Source: Planctomycetota bacterium
GTDB lineage: Bacteria > Planctomycetota > Phycisphaerae > UBA1845
Direction: 5' to 3'
Assembly (NCBI GenBank): GCA_029558835.1
Contig: JAKQDH010000163.1
Span: 100,047 to 164,046, forward strand
DNA length: 64,000 bases
Shown: positions 1 through 8,677 of the stretch, piece after piece
Layout: every line of letters begins with the position of its first letter
Position numbering within the stretch: the stretch's first letter is position 1
Translations under genes and position numbers: made by a program
The notes under the pieces: generated by a model
The model's database searches: none
The model's input: only the letters and a program-made list of their open reading frames with translations
Told to the model about the DNA's origin: nothing

Positions 1-1
1 G

Positions 2-610
2 ATCGAGAGGTTCCGCGCTTCCGTCGGGGCTGAGCAGCCCGCCCAGCGCGTCGGACGGGCGCTGGTTTATCAGCAGGCGGCGGAACGCCGCGACGAGCTG
101 GCAGTCGACCACCTCACCTTCGACCTGGGCGTGCTGCCGCCGGAGCAGACGGAGCTATGGCGGAAGGTGCTGGGCAACGAAGGCTTGCTCATCCGACTGG
201 CGGCCATTGGTGAGACCCGTCTGCTGGTCGGATTGGGCGGCGGGCCGGCGCGCTTCGCGGTGGCGGCGGCCGCGGCCCAGTCCGAGCAGGCACCGCTGGC
301 GGCCGAGGCCGGCCTCGTCCGAGCGGCGACCCGTCTGCCGGCGCAACGCTCGTTCGCCGCCTACGTCTACCTGGAACGGGTGCGGCGTCTGTTCACACAA
401 CTGGCCGCCACGGCCGGTGCGCCGGAGCGAACCCGCCGACTCCCCATCGTTGCCGACATCGACGCGCCGATCGGCGTCGTCGCCAACGTTGAGGAAGGCG
501 GCACGGTCCGGGTCAACGCCTTCATCCCGGTGGAGTTGATTGCCGCCATCCGGGCCGCGGTGGTGGAGAACCTCGCCCGCGACGCCCGCATCAGCCTCCC
601 GCGACCGTGA
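2..610 (+). CDS. C-terminal part of an unrecognised protein (5' end outside window)
   Basis: An open frame enters from the left edge and stops at a TGA at 608-610, giving about 202 codons. The visible part has no signal peptide, strong hydrophobic helix or recognisable motif; it is rich in Ala, Arg and Val and looks soluble. The segment near the end (VADIDAPIGVVANVEEGG) could be a small beta domain. The true start lies outside the window, so family and function cannot be given. Hsp20 follows 200 bases later on the same strand, too far apart to argue for co-transcription. Confidence 0.6.
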   Translation: MERFRASVGAEQPAQRVGRALVYQQAAERRDELAVDHLTFDLGVLPPEQTELWRKVLGNEGLLIRLAAIGETRLLVGLGGGPARFAVAAAAAQSEQAPLAAEAGLVRAATRLPAQRSFAAYVYLERVRRLFTQLAATAGAPERTRRLPIVADIDAPIGVVANVEEGGTVRVNAFIPVELIAAIRAAVVENLARDARISLPRP

Positions 611-812
611 CTTGGCGACGCTGCGTCTCCTGGCCGCAGTGCCCGCCGCTTCTGTCACGCACCCGCCCCTTGAGATCGGCGTCCCGTCTACTCTCGCCGG
701 CCACGCCGCGCGCGTTACAATATCCATGATCTGGCCGGCGCACGTGCGCGCCCGGTGGTGGGAGCCGCCGGGGTAGGCCCGCCGGCGATGAGTCCTCTTT
801 TCAGGGAGGTAG

Positions 813-1271
813 ATGCCTATGTTTCCTCGCGGATTCGAGAAGCCGATTTCACTCTCCGGTTTGCAGGACGAGATGAGCCGCCTGATTGAACGCGTCTGGC
901 ACTCGGGCGTCTCGACCGGGCCGCTTGATGGTCAGGAGTGGGCGCCCCCGGTGGACATGTACGAGAGTCCGGACCGCTACACCCTGTATGCGGAACTGCC
1001 CGGCGTAGAGCCCTCGGCCGTCGAGGTCAGCTACCTCGCCCGCGTGCTCACTATTCGCGGGGAGAAGGTCCCGCCGCCGCCCGGCACCGAAGCCGGCCGC
1101 ACCGTGCGCCACGAACGCCGCTTCGGCACGTTCTGCCGCTCCGTCGACCTGCCCGCTGACGTGGACGCCGACCGCCTCTCAGCCACGTTCCACGCCGGCG
1201 TGCTCGAGGTCACGCTACCTAAGAGCCAGGCCAGCGTCGCGAAGTCCGTCAAGGTCAATGTCACGGAGTGA
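813..1271 (+). CDS. Hsp20 / alpha-crystallin family small heat shock protein
   Basis: This 152-residue protein has the small heat-shock layout: a short N-terminal arm (about 1-45), an alpha-crystallin domain (about 46-140) starting at PPVDMYESPDRYTLYAELPG and ending in the hallmark GVLEVTLPK, and a short tail. Such proteins form oligomers that hold unfolding proteins in soluble form without ATP. The ATG at 813 is preceded by a good ribosome site (GGGAGGT about 5 bases upstream). A TACAAT hexamer lies at 716-721, but no convincing -35 accompanies it, so the promoter is not settled. The family call is secure; the client range is unknown. Confidence 0.93.
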   Translation: MPMFPRGFEKPISLSGLQDEMSRLIERVWHSGVSTGPLDGQEWAPPVDMYESPDRYTLYAELPGVEPSAVEVSYLARVLTIRGEKVPPPPGTEAGRTVRHERRFGTFCRSVDLPADVDADRLSATFHAGVLEVTLPKSQASVAKSVKVNVTE

Positions 1272-1282
1272 CGCTGGGCGGC

Positions 1283-1317
1283 GATTGTCGAGTGGAGATT
1301 GTCGATTGACGATTGCA
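1283..1317 (+). repeat. Heptad repeat array (GATTGNC), five units
   Basis: Five 7-base units in exact register: gattgtc, gagtgga, gattgtc, gattgac, gattgca. The array ends in GATTGCAG like the arrays at 2860, 46475 and (inverted) 46959. It lies just after the hsp20 stop, in the convergent gap before the zinc-ribbon gene. Confidence 0.75.
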
Positions 1318-1355
1318 GGACCGCAGCCGCGGCTTTGGGGGGCGCTGGCCGCGGG

Positions 1356-1934
1356 TCAGGCATCGTGGCTGTGGGTTGCCTGGTACTCGTGCAGACGTGC
1401 CCTCGCAATACCGAGGAAGTCCTCCCACAGGCGCTTCGACCCGATGCGTCCGGTTGCCAGCCGTGCGAGGGCACGTCCGTCATGAAGACCACGTATCGTG
1501 ATCAGTTCCACCAGCGGCACGGAGCCAAACCGAAGCACCTGCTCGAGGCGGGCCACGTTACACCAGTAATACACCTCGGGAGCTCTCCTGCGCCCTACTA
1601 TCACCAGCGCGTCCCGGCCCACCACGACGTGCTGCGGGCCGAACATCGAGCGGCCCGAGAACCAGACAAACACGACGCCTGCGGCCGCGAAGAACGCTGC
1701 AGCGAGCTTCGTGTGTAGGTCGGGAGACATCATGACATAGGCGACGCTCTGCACAGCCAGGAAGGCACCGCCCAGAGGTACCCCATAACGGAAACTCCAC
1801 GGTACGGGAAAGAAGTGAAACTGCCGGTCGCCGTACGCCAGTCCGCACTCCGGGCACCGTCCCTCGTCCGGCAGGCCGGTGAGGGAGTACCTGCACGCCG
1901 GACAGCGTTCCTCAAGTTGACGGGTGCTGCCCAC
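1356..1934 (-). CDS. Zinc-ribbon membrane protein, unknown function
   Basis: This 192-residue protein opens with a four-cysteine zinc ribbon (CPAC near residue 10, CPECG near 29), followed by two hydrophobic stretches (about 52-70 and 76-95) and a basic, soluble C-terminal half ending in a helix. Small proteins with an N-terminal CxxC...CPECG ribbon joined to membrane helices recur in Planctomycetota genomes; their role is not known to me. The start sits only 4 bases after the stop of the similar gene at 1939-2832, so the two are very probably co-transcribed and may be related by duplication. Confidence 0.75.
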   Translation of the reverse strand: MGSTRQLEERCPACRYSLTGLPDEGRCPECGLAYGDRQFHFFPVPWSFRYGVPLGGAFLAVQSVAYVMMSPDLHTKLAAAFFAAAGVVFVWFSGRSMFGPQHVVVGRDALVIVGRRRAPEVYYWCNVARLEQVLRFGSVPLVELITIRGLHDGRALARLATGRIGSKRLWEDFLGIARARLHEYQATHSHDA

Positions 1935-1938
1935 GTTG

Positions 1939-2832
1939 TCAGTGTCCTCTCGGGCCGGCCAGGTGGTTACCCGGTGACAAGGGTGTACCTATCGACGTTG
2001 TGGGCCAGATGTGGCGGGCCAGCTCAAGCGGCACGCGGAGTGCTTTGCCCAGGCGATACACCAGGATGAGCACTAGGACGCTCAGACCGAGATGCGCCAG
2101 GACGGCCGCACCGACGATGGCCGTAAGCGCAACGGTCACGGTGGTTGCGGCGCCTCCACCTGCGGCCGGAGGACCGAGCTGAACCAGCGTCCGCGCACCC
2201 GCGACCGCGATCCCTCGGGCAACCGCCACCGGCCAACGCAGGCGGCGTGCCCTCAAGCTGAGCGAGACCGCCGGGATGCGCCCGGCCAGCTTGGCGAAGT
2301 AGCTCAGCATGGCGAAGTCACCGACGGCGTTCACCAAGTGACATAATCCCTTGGCGATGTCGAGGGGAACCGGCTTGACGCCGCTCTCCCACACGACTTC
2401 CAGCGTGTAGGCGACCAATCCGACCAGGACGCAGAACCGTACAATCCTGCGGTCGTTGACGTACTGATCGTCACCGATGCCACTGGGATCGGGCTGGGTA
2501 ATCAGCCAGACCCCGTACAGCGCGACGGCTCCGCCGGCGAGCTTGACCACGGCCATGAGCAGTGGCGAGACCAGGTCGAACACTATGAGTCCCGCGACCA
2601 TCCCGACGGTGCCCCACACAATGAGCCACGCTCCCCGTTGCAGCGTGGCCAGCCAGGTGGGAGGCCCGTAGCAAAGCAGATCATCATGGCAGGAGGCGCT
2701 GATGGGGACGCCGCACTCCGGACAGCGACCCGTCGGCAGCAAGCCGCGCAGGTTGTACCCGCAACCCCGGCAAGGCAGGTCGATCGCAATCAGGCCGGCG
2801 ACGTCCGGCGATTCTGACGTGGCATCAGCCAT
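1939..2832 (-). CDS. Zinc-ribbon multi-pass membrane protein, unknown function
   Basis: This 297-residue protein has an N-terminal ribbon (CRGCGYNLRG then CPECG, residues 21-41). About six hydrophobic segments follow from residue 67 onward, so it is an integral membrane protein. The motif CxGCGYxLRGLxxxGxCPECG is one I associate with planctomycete membrane proteins. It leads a two-gene leftward unit with the gene at 1356-1934. Nothing in the sequence points to a catalytic role; metal binding by the ribbon is inferred from the four cysteines. Confidence 0.75.
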   Translation of the reverse strand: MADATSESPDVAGLIAIDLPCRGCGYNLRGLLPTGRCPECGVPISASCHDDLLCYGPPTWLATLQRGAWLIVWGTVGMVAGLIVFDLVSPLLMAVVKLAGGAVALYGVWLITQPDPSGIGDDQYVNDRRIVRFCVLVGLVAYTLEVVWESGVKPVPLDIAKGLCHLVNAVGDFAMLSYFAKLAGRIPAVSLSLRARRLRWPVAVARGIAVAGARTLVQLGPPAAGGGAATTVTVALTAIVGAAVLAHLGLSVLVLILVYRLGKALRVPLELARHIWPTTSIGTPLSPGNHLAGPRGH

Positions 2833-2859
2833 TGGGCTTCCTGTTCAACGCCAAGTGCG

Positions 2860-2894
2860 GATTGTCGGTTGGAGATTGCAGATTGTCGAGTGCA
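2860..2894 (+). repeat. Heptad repeat array (GATTGNC), five units
   Basis: Units in strict 7-base register: gattgtc, ggttgga, gattgca, gattgtc, gagtgca. It has the same orientation and terminal pattern as the array at 1283; together they bracket the zinc-ribbon gene pair, but as direct rather than inverted copies. Confidence 0.7.
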
Positions 2895-3081
2895 GTCACC
2901 GCCCAGCCACCGGCATGCTCAATGTGTCATGCGCGGGTGATCGGGCACGGTGCTTTGCGATCTGTCTTCTCAAATCTCAGATCACCGGCAGCCTGTTACC
3001 CGCGACTGGGCTTGGAGGCTCTCTCAGAACTTCCCTCCCTGCCAGGGAGAGGCGAGGGGAGAGTCGGCTCGCCACGGCCCC

Positions 3082-3120
3082 GCCCCTCACCCTGCCCTCT
3101 CCCCAAAGGGGAGAGGGGTC
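3082..3120. repeat. Dispersed CCCTCTCCCC hairpin repeat, copy 1
   Basis: A 10-base perfect stem (CCCTCTCCCC at 3095-3104, GGGGAGAGGG at 3108-3117) closes an AAA loop, flanked by CCCTCACCCTG. The same core recurs at about 5799, 20111, 32577, 35574, 58302 and 58444. It lies just downstream of the permease stop, but no U-tract follows on either strand, so it is not a classical terminator. Confidence 0.8.
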
Positions 3121-3133
3121 TTGAGGGGGTTTC

Positions 3134-4774
3134 TTAATGTGTCATCCGCGGATGGTCAGGCTCGGCGCCGCGGGTGTAGAAGCCCACGGCGGCAAAGACC
3201 AGCGCTATCAGGGCATAGCCGATAGCAATGTCGAAGGCCTGGTACGTCTTCGCTCCCTCGTGCGCGGGGCTGAAGGCGAGGAAGTAGTCCACGCTGTTGC
3301 CGCTAAGCTGATAGCTGTGGCAGAGCCCGATCAACGTCACGACGGCGCCGACCAGTGCCCAGCACGCGGCCGTGTAGAAGCGCCGGCCGATAAGGAAGGC
3401 GGCCATCGCCGCGATTACCATGCACGTGAAAATGTATCCCCGCTCCAGCACGATCAGCCCGTGAACGAGGAAGCCGCTGACGGCGGCGTGGGCGTCACCC
3501 TCGAGCAGGGATTGCACGGTGGCGACCCCCTGGGCCCCCGGCGTGGCGGCGGCCATAAACGCTCCGTAGGTCACAGTGGCTCCCCAAGCGGCGATGGCCG
3601 GGAAGAGACCCAGTGCCACGGCCGGTGCCTGCTCCCGCGGCGTCGCCTGAAACGCCTGGGCGGTAATCACGATCCCGATCCACAGCACGATCGGGATGCC
3701 CGCCTCAATCGGCACCACGCTCTGTACGAGGGCCACGCTGCCGCTTAGACACATAAGTGTGATGACCAGACCGTTGAGCGTGGAATACCCCGCCCGCGCT
3801 CCCAGGCCCTTCCAGCCGGGATGCCCAATGTAGATCGTGGTGGGGAAGCAGCTTCCGAACAGGGCGGCCAGGATGGTACCGGCGCCGTTCGTGGCCAGCG
3901 ACGCCCGCGTGTCGAACGCATCGCCGGCCGCCTCCGCCGACTCAATGTTCTGCAAGCTGCCCACTACGTTGAACAACCCCATCGGGATGATGACGGACAG
4001 GTACTTCGCACAGCCCCCCAGGTCATGGGCGAGCGTGTCGAACAGGGCCCCGCCGGACCAGATCGGCCAGGCCCAGCCGCTCTGCGTCCAGGCAGCGCTG
4101 ATCTGGGCGGCGGCCATCTCCCGGCCCGTCCATGCCGACGGCAACACCCACGCCAGGATCGTACCCAGGATGATCGCCACCAATCCGCCCGGAAGTCCCA
4201 ACGGAAAGCGCGTCCCGCTGAAATACGTAATGAGCACGACGGCCATCGGGATCATGGCAATCAGCGGCGTGGACCAGATTTGCAGGGCGAACGTCATCGA
4301 GATGAAGCCAATGGCGATGCCGGCCAGCGTGGAGAGCAGGGCCGCCCGCGGCGTGTTCTTGCGCACCCACTCCGCGACGAATGCGCCGCAGAACTCGATG
4401 ACGCCGCTGCCCAGGCAGGCCACCAGTCCCATCCGCCACGCCTGTTCCGCGCTCTTGGTCTCCGCATACACCGGCACCATGACGAAGAAGACATACACCA
4501 GCAACGACGGGGTGTTGATACCATAGGGCAGGGCGGTGATGTCGCTACGGCCGGTGCGCCGCGCCAGCCGGTGCGCCTGCCAGGCGTAGAAGAGGTTGCC
4601 CACCACGATTGACATGGCGGCCCCCGGCAGGATGCGTCCGTAGAGGAAGTGCCGGTCGTCGCCCGTCATGCCGCACAGGAAGCTGCACAGCGTCACGATC
4701 AGCAGAAGCTGGACCAAGTTGTCGACGAACAGACCGAAGAAACCATCCAGGTCACGTCGCACGAAGAGACGCAT
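3134..4774 (-). CDS. NCS2-like xanthine/uracil-type permease
   Basis: A 546-residue polytopic protein with about 12 membrane segments. The region near residue 79 (SDITALPYGINTPSLL), the NIESAEAAGDAFDTR segment and the later GTILAALFGSCFPTTIYIGH pattern match the uracil/xanthine/AzgA superfamily, in which nucleobases or related anions are moved across the inner membrane. The N-terminus is short and begins at an ATG preceded by GGAG 7 bases upstream. It stands alone on its strand with no purine or pyrimidine enzyme next to it, so the substrate cannot be told from context; a sulfate or ascorbate-like substrate is possible for some branches of the superfamily. Confidence 0.8.
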   Translation of the reverse strand: MRLFVRRDLDGFFGLFVDNLVQLLLIVTLCSFLCGMTGDDRHFLYGRILPGAAMSIVVGNLFYAWQAHRLARRTGRSDITALPYGINTPSLLVYVFFVMVPVYAETKSAEQAWRMGLVACLGSGVIEFCGAFVAEWVRKNTPRAALLSTLAGIAIGFISMTFALQIWSTPLIAMIPMAVVLITYFSGTRFPLGLPGGLVAIILGTILAWVLPSAWTGREMAAAQISAAWTQSGWAWPIWSGGALFDTLAHDLGGCAKYLSVIIPMGLFNVVGSLQNIESAEAAGDAFDTRASLATNGAGTILAALFGSCFPTTIYIGHPGWKGLGARAGYSTLNGLVITLMCLSGSVALVQSVVPIEAGIPIVLWIGIVITAQAFQATPREQAPAVALGLFPAIAAWGATVTYGAFMAAATPGAQGVATVQSLLEGDAHAAVSGFLVHGLIVLERGYIFTCMVIAAMAAFLIGRRFYTAACWALVGAVVTLIGLCHSYQLSGNSVDYFLAFSPAHEGAKTYQAFDIAIGYALIALVFAAVGFYTRGAEPDHPRMTH

Positions 4775-5154
4775 GGGAATGCTCCTGCACGATCAGACTG
4801 TCCAGGGTACCGACGGCTTGCGAGTCGGTCCCCGGTACCGCGCCCGGCCGGGAACCGCGCGGCCATCATACCCGCTTCCCCACGCGCGAGCGAGGCGGAA
4901 GACCTGAACACCCAGGCTCGACCGGACGCATGCGCGGCCGGACGCATGCGTGGCCACACACAGCCATCCCGGCAGCGGGTGGCATGGCCAAGCGCAGCGC
5001 CGCCATGCTCTCGCCCGGCTGAGCAGGCACCATCGTCGCGGGCGTGCTTCCTTCGGTTTCCCCTTCCCGCGCCCCCCGGTAGCATGTTCCCCACCTCCGC
5101 CGCGGGCGTCCAGGGCACAGAGGCGCCGACAACGCGGGGCGGTGACGGTGCGAT
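4775..5154. other. Divergent intergenic region with repeats
   Basis: This region lies between the leftward permease and the rightward glycosyltransferase. It holds a 16-base direct repeat (GGACGCATGCG[C/T]GGCC, 4923-4954) and one end of the GTGGCATGGCCAAGC repeat (about 4978-5010). No gene or clear promoter is visible. Confidence 0.5.
4978..5010 (+). repeat. Single end of the GTGGCATGGCCAAGC element
   Basis: GGGTGGCATGGCCAAGC followed by GCAGCGCCGCCATG is the reverse complement of one end of the element found inside the gene at 54712-55869. Only this end is recognisable here. Confidence 0.6.
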
Positions 5155-7494
5155 ATGCCCAGCGCGGTTCCAAGACGCTTCGATCGCAGCATGTGGATCG
5201 TGGCCGGGGTGGCCCTGCTGCTGCAAATGCTGTATCTGGCGGAAAGCAGCCGCGACCCAACCCTGGCGTTCCCGTTGCTTGACGCCGGCGTCTATCACGA
5301 AGAGGCACAGCGCCTGGCCGCGGGTCAGCCGCCGGCGGACGGAGCGTTCTTCCAGCCGCCGTTGTTCCCGGTGGTGTTGGGCGTGCTGTACCGGGTCGCA
5401 GGAGTGAGCATCTTCGCGGCTCGCCTGTTCCAGGCGACGTGCGCGACAGTAAGCTGCGTGCTGCTGGCCGCGATCACGTGGCGGCTGTTCGGTCGCACCG
5501 CTGGGCTGCTGGCGGGCCTGATGCTGGCGGCCTACGGCCCGTTTCTTTTCTTCACCAGCCAACTGCTCCCCACGACGCCGGCCATTCTCCTCAACCTGCT
5601 GGGGTTATGGTGGTTGCTCCTCACCCTGACGCGGCCGGCGGCGTGGCGCTACCTGGTCTTCGGCTTCCTCGTCGGGCTGGCGACCATCACGGTGCCCAAC
5701 TCCGTGATGCTGTTCGTCATCGCGCTGGGGGCGCTGGTGGGGCAGATGCTTCGCCCTCCATGGCGTCGGCACGCTGCCCTGCGACCGTCGGACGCAACCC
5801 CTCTCCCCCCGGGGGGAGAGGGCAGGGTGAGGGGGGAAGCCGCGGCCTCGCGACCCTTGACCGATTACCCCCAGGCCGGGAAAGGAGCTCGTTCACCTGC
5901 CCTGAGCGCCGTGCTGGCCGCCGTCGGCCTCGCCCTGCCGATCGCGCCGGTCACCATCTACAACTATATACACTCGCGTGAATTCGTGCTGATCGCCAAC
6001 AACGGCGGCGTCAACTTCTACATCGGCAACAACGCATCGGCTGACCGGACGGAAGCCGTCCGACCGGGACATCGCTGGTATCAACTCTATGGTGAAAGCG
6101 TGACGGGCGGCGCCCAAACCGCCGGCCAGCGCAATGCCTACTTCTCGCGTCGGGCTTGGGAGTACGTGCGCACGGACCCGCTGGGCTTCCTGGGCGGTCT
6201 CGCCCGCAAGAGCTGGCGCCTCGTCAACGCCCGCGAGCTGCCGCGAACGTTTGATCTGTACAGCTATCGAGATTTCTCCCGGCTGCTCAGCGTGCTGGTA
6301 TGGCGGACCGACTGGTTCGCCTTTCCTTTGGGAGTGGTGCTGCCGCTGGCCGCAGCGGGGATGGTCCTGGCCCCGGCCCTGGCGCGAGCGACCGGCGGTC
6401 CGGCGCGCCTCTGGGTCGTGCCGCTGATGTTCGCGGTGCTGTACGGCGCGTCCGTCATGCTATTCTTCGTGTCGGCCCGGCACCGCCTGCCGGCCGTGGT
6501 GATGCTGCTGCCCTATGCGGCGGGCGGCCTCATCGGGTTGGGGCGGCAGGCGCAGGCGTGGTGGACGGGCGGGCACGCCGGCGCCGCCCTCCCGACTTCC
6601 CCAACGGTGTGCCTGGCGGCCGTCGTGGTGCTGCTCGCCGTGGTCGTGCTGGTCAACCTGCCGGTGCACGGGCCGCTCGATGACTTCAACTTCCGGGCGG
6701 AACGCTACCACACTTTGGCCCAGGCTCTTGCCGACGCGAAGGAGCTGGACCTGGCCGCCGAACTGGCGGCGCGCAGCATCGCCCTCGATCCAACGTATGC
6801 CGCCGGTTGCGCGGGGCTGGGTCTCATCCGCGCCCGGCAAGGCGACCTCCCCGAGGCGGAGACCCTGTTTCGGCGGGCGTTGGAGTTGGATCCCGAGGCG
6901 GCGGAGGTGCACTGGTATCTGGCCAACGCCCTGCTGGAGCAAGGTCGCGCTGCCGAGGCCCTCGCGGCCGGACAACGATCGTTGGCGATCAATCCCTCGT
7001 CCCCGGAAGCTCACGGCGTGGTCGGCGACATCCTGCTGCACTTGAAGCGCGCGGACGAAGCCATCGAGCATTACCAGCAGGCCCTGCGCCTCCCGCCGTA
7101 TCACCCCGAACTGCGTTTCGCGCTGGCGGCAGCGCTGGAGCAGGCGGAACGTTACGGTGAAGCCCTGGCGAACTACCGGCAAGGACTATACGAGGCGGGT
7201 CCGCGGCCGGGCGTTGTGCACCGCTTGGTGACCTTGCTGCTGACGTGTCCCCGGGCGGAGTGGCGCAGTGCGCTCGAGGCCGCCATGCTGGCTGAGCACT
7301 GGGTCCAGGCCACCCAGCGCCGCGACGCGGCCGCACTCGAACTGCTGGCTGATGTCCAGCTTGCCCACGGCCGGCAGCGTGAGGCGCAAGCGCTACTCAC
7401 CGAGGCCATCCGCGTGGCGGAGGAGGCAGGCGACGAGGCGCGCGCGGCCTCCCTGCGGTCCCGTGCCCAGGGACTGCAAGCTGCGTTACCCTGA
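5155..7494 (+). CDS. GT39/ArnT-like membrane glycosyltransferase with C-terminal TPR repeats
   Basis: A 779-residue protein. The N-terminal half is polytopic with a short periplasmic loop carrying DAGVYHEEA, as in dolichol/polyprenyl-phosphate-dependent GT39 enzymes such as PMT and ArnT, where an acidic residue of this loop is catalytic. Helices run from about residue 12 to 500. From about 515 the chain becomes soluble and carries four or more TPR units (LADAKELDLAAELAARSIAL, then GLGLIRARQGDLPEAETLF and others). Such proteins glycosylate lipids or exported proteins at the inner membrane. Oddly, residues about 215-227 (TPLPPGGEGRVRG) are encoded by a copy of the dispersed CCCTCTCCCC palindrome inserted in frame in a cytoplasmic-looking loop. 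The start codon is tentative; a second ATG lies at 5191. Confidence 0.82.
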   Translation: MPSAVPRRFDRSMWIVAGVALLLQMLYLAESSRDPTLAFPLLDAGVYHEEAQRLAAGQPPADGAFFQPPLFPVVLGVLYRVAGVSIFAARLFQATCATVSCVLLAAITWRLFGRTAGLLAGLMLAAYGPFLFFTSQLLPTTPAILLNLLGLWWLLLTLTRPAAWRYLVFGFLVGLATITVPNSVMLFVIALGALVGQMLRPPWRRHAALRPSDATPLPPGGEGRVRGEAAASRPLTDYPQAGKGARSPALSAVLAAVGLALPIAPVTIYNYIHSREFVLIANNGGVNFYIGNNASADRTEAVRPGHRWYQLYGESVTGGAQTAGQRNAYFSRRAWEYVRTDPLGFLGGLARKSWRLVNARELPRTFDLYSYRDFSRLLSVLVWRTDWFAFPLGVVLPLAAAGMVLAPALARATGGPARLWVVPLMFAVLYGASVMLFFVSARHRLPAVVMLLPYAAGGLIGLGRQAQAWWTGGHAGAALPTSPTVCLAAVVVLLAVVVLVNLPVHGPLDDFNFRAERYHTLAQALADAKELDLAAELAARSIALDPTYAAGCAGLGLIRARQGDLPEAETLFRRALELDPEAAEVHWYLANALLEQGRAAEALAAGQRSLAINPSSPEAHGVVGDILLHLKRADEAIEHYQQALRLPPYHPELRFALAAALEQAERYGEALANYRQGLYEAGPRPGVVHRLVTLLLTCPRAEWRSALEAAMLAEHWVQATQRRDAAALELLADVQLAHGRQREAQALLTEAIRVAEEAGDEARAASLRSRAQGLQAALP
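5796..5835 (+). repeat. CCCTCTCCCC palindrome inserted in frame inside the GT39 gene
   Basis: A perfect 24-base palindrome (12-base arms, 5799-5822) followed by CAGGGTGAGGGG. This is the same repeat seen in intergenic sites at about 3095, 20111, 58302 and 58444, but here it is read through as protein. Confidence 0.85.
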
Positions 7495-7583
7495 GAATCG
7501 ACCGATGCCCACCCGAGTCTGCGGGGGAATGGGCCGCCCTGCACATCGTGCGTTCTTCGCTTTCGCGTGGCGAGCCGCAGGCA

Positions 7584-8432
7584 TCAGTGGAAATGCGGCG
7601 ACGACACCGCACGGTGAGACGGGCCGCGCTTGTACATCGGCTCCAGGGCCTTGAGCATCCGCTTGCACATCTTGTTGTTGTAGTTGCGCGGATCGCAGAG
7701 GAAGACCTCCGCGCGCCGACCACCGATCCGACTCAGACGCTCGAAGAGCCGTTCGATCCGTTGCATGCATTCCTCGGAGGCCCGGCCCGGCGGCGTCCCG
7801 TTGGCGTTGACCACCACCACGTCGCTCTCCACCAGCCCGTGATACGGCGGTAGAAGCTGAATACGGGTGGCCAGTTCGTCACCCAGCGGCGAGTACAGGA
7901 ACCCCCGCATCTCCGTCAGCGTCAGGCGGGGACGCTCTTCGGGGACCTCACGGTCGGCCTCGCTCTCGTCCGCCAGCAGGCCGAAAATCTCCGCGGCGAA
8001 CGACACCGTGTCGTCCAGCGCCTTGTGCAGCTCGTGGGCGGCCGCCTCCGTCGACCGGAACACCTCGCCCACGCTCTGGGGCATCGACATCACGAAGATT
8101 CGGTAGTCGTAAGGATACGCGCAGCGCAAGGCGGGATCGGCGTCCGCCTCGATCAGCACCGTCGCGTTCCGGTCCCGGCGCTGAAGCCGGGCCACCGTCG
8201 CCGGCACGACGTCGAATGCCTCCGCGGGCGCGTACTCCACCCACGTCGCGCTGGCCATGCCACATTCCTGTGGCACTTTACCCAGCGGCTTGGGCCGCTC
8301 CTTGTCCCCAGCGCTACTGATAAGACGGACGTAGTGGGGCGGCCGAGGCCAAGGCTGGTCCAGCACGGTGCGGATTAACGCACTCTTGCCCGACCTCCGC
8401 GGGCCGCTCACAAAGGTTACCGCCACCCCCAT
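7584..8432 (-). CDS. P-loop NTPase-like protein, unknown function
   Basis: This 282-residue protein begins almost at once with a Walker A loop, GPRRSGKSA (about residues 9-17), after a beta strand VAVTFV. A possible Walker B-like strand ATVLIEADAD lies near residue 90. The second half (ELATRIQLLPPYHGLVESDVVVVNANG) resembles the nucleotide-specificity end of small GTPase or CobW/CobB-like SIMIBI folds, where a strand followed by N-A/N-G is common, but no NKxD is clear. It is a lone leftward gene, converging with the GT39 gene. I do not recognise the family; GTP or ATP binding is an inference from the P-loop. Confidence 0.7.
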   Translation of the reverse strand: MGVAVTFVSGPRRSGKSALIRTVLDQPWPRPPHYVRLISSAGDKERPKPLGKVPQECGMASATWVEYAPAEAFDVVPATVARLQRRDRNATVLIEADADPALRCAYPYDYRIFVMSMPQSVGEVFRSTEAAAHELHKALDDTVSFAAEIFGLLADESEADREVPEERPRLTLTEMRGFLYSPLGDELATRIQLLPPYHGLVESDVVVVNANGTPPGRASEECMQRIERLFERLSRIGGRRAEVFLCDPRNYNNKMCKRMLKALEPMYKRGPSHRAVSSPHFH

Positions 8433-8677
8433 AGATATGTCCCGTCTTCCGCCTCATCCCTCGGATCAACGCCTTGCCGTTGCATCATAGGCGCGCCCCC
8501 CGCGACCGGCCACCCGATGTTTGTCGGAAGTTCTCGGTCCCGCCGACCCCGTCGGCCCGTGTGGATAGCACCGGCCACGCATCTGCTCGCGCGGCCCCCT
8601 GGCGCAGCCGACCGCCGTCGCGGTACCGCCCACTTCTCGCTGACGTGACAGGGTTGAGGGTGCCGGCCGGCGGCGGC

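Larger units (their letters stand above)
2833..3133. other. Intergenic stretch holding two repeat types
   Basis: No gene is supported here. The stretch separates the permease at 3134-4774 from the zinc-ribbon pair and contains a heptad array (2860-2894) and a GC-rich hairpin repeat (3082-3120). Confidence 0.6.

Noticed and set aside
3082..3120. The CCCTCTCCCC hairpin as a rho-independent terminator of the permease gene
   Set aside because: No U-tract follows on either strand and the same hairpin occurs inside a gene, so termination cannot be assumed.
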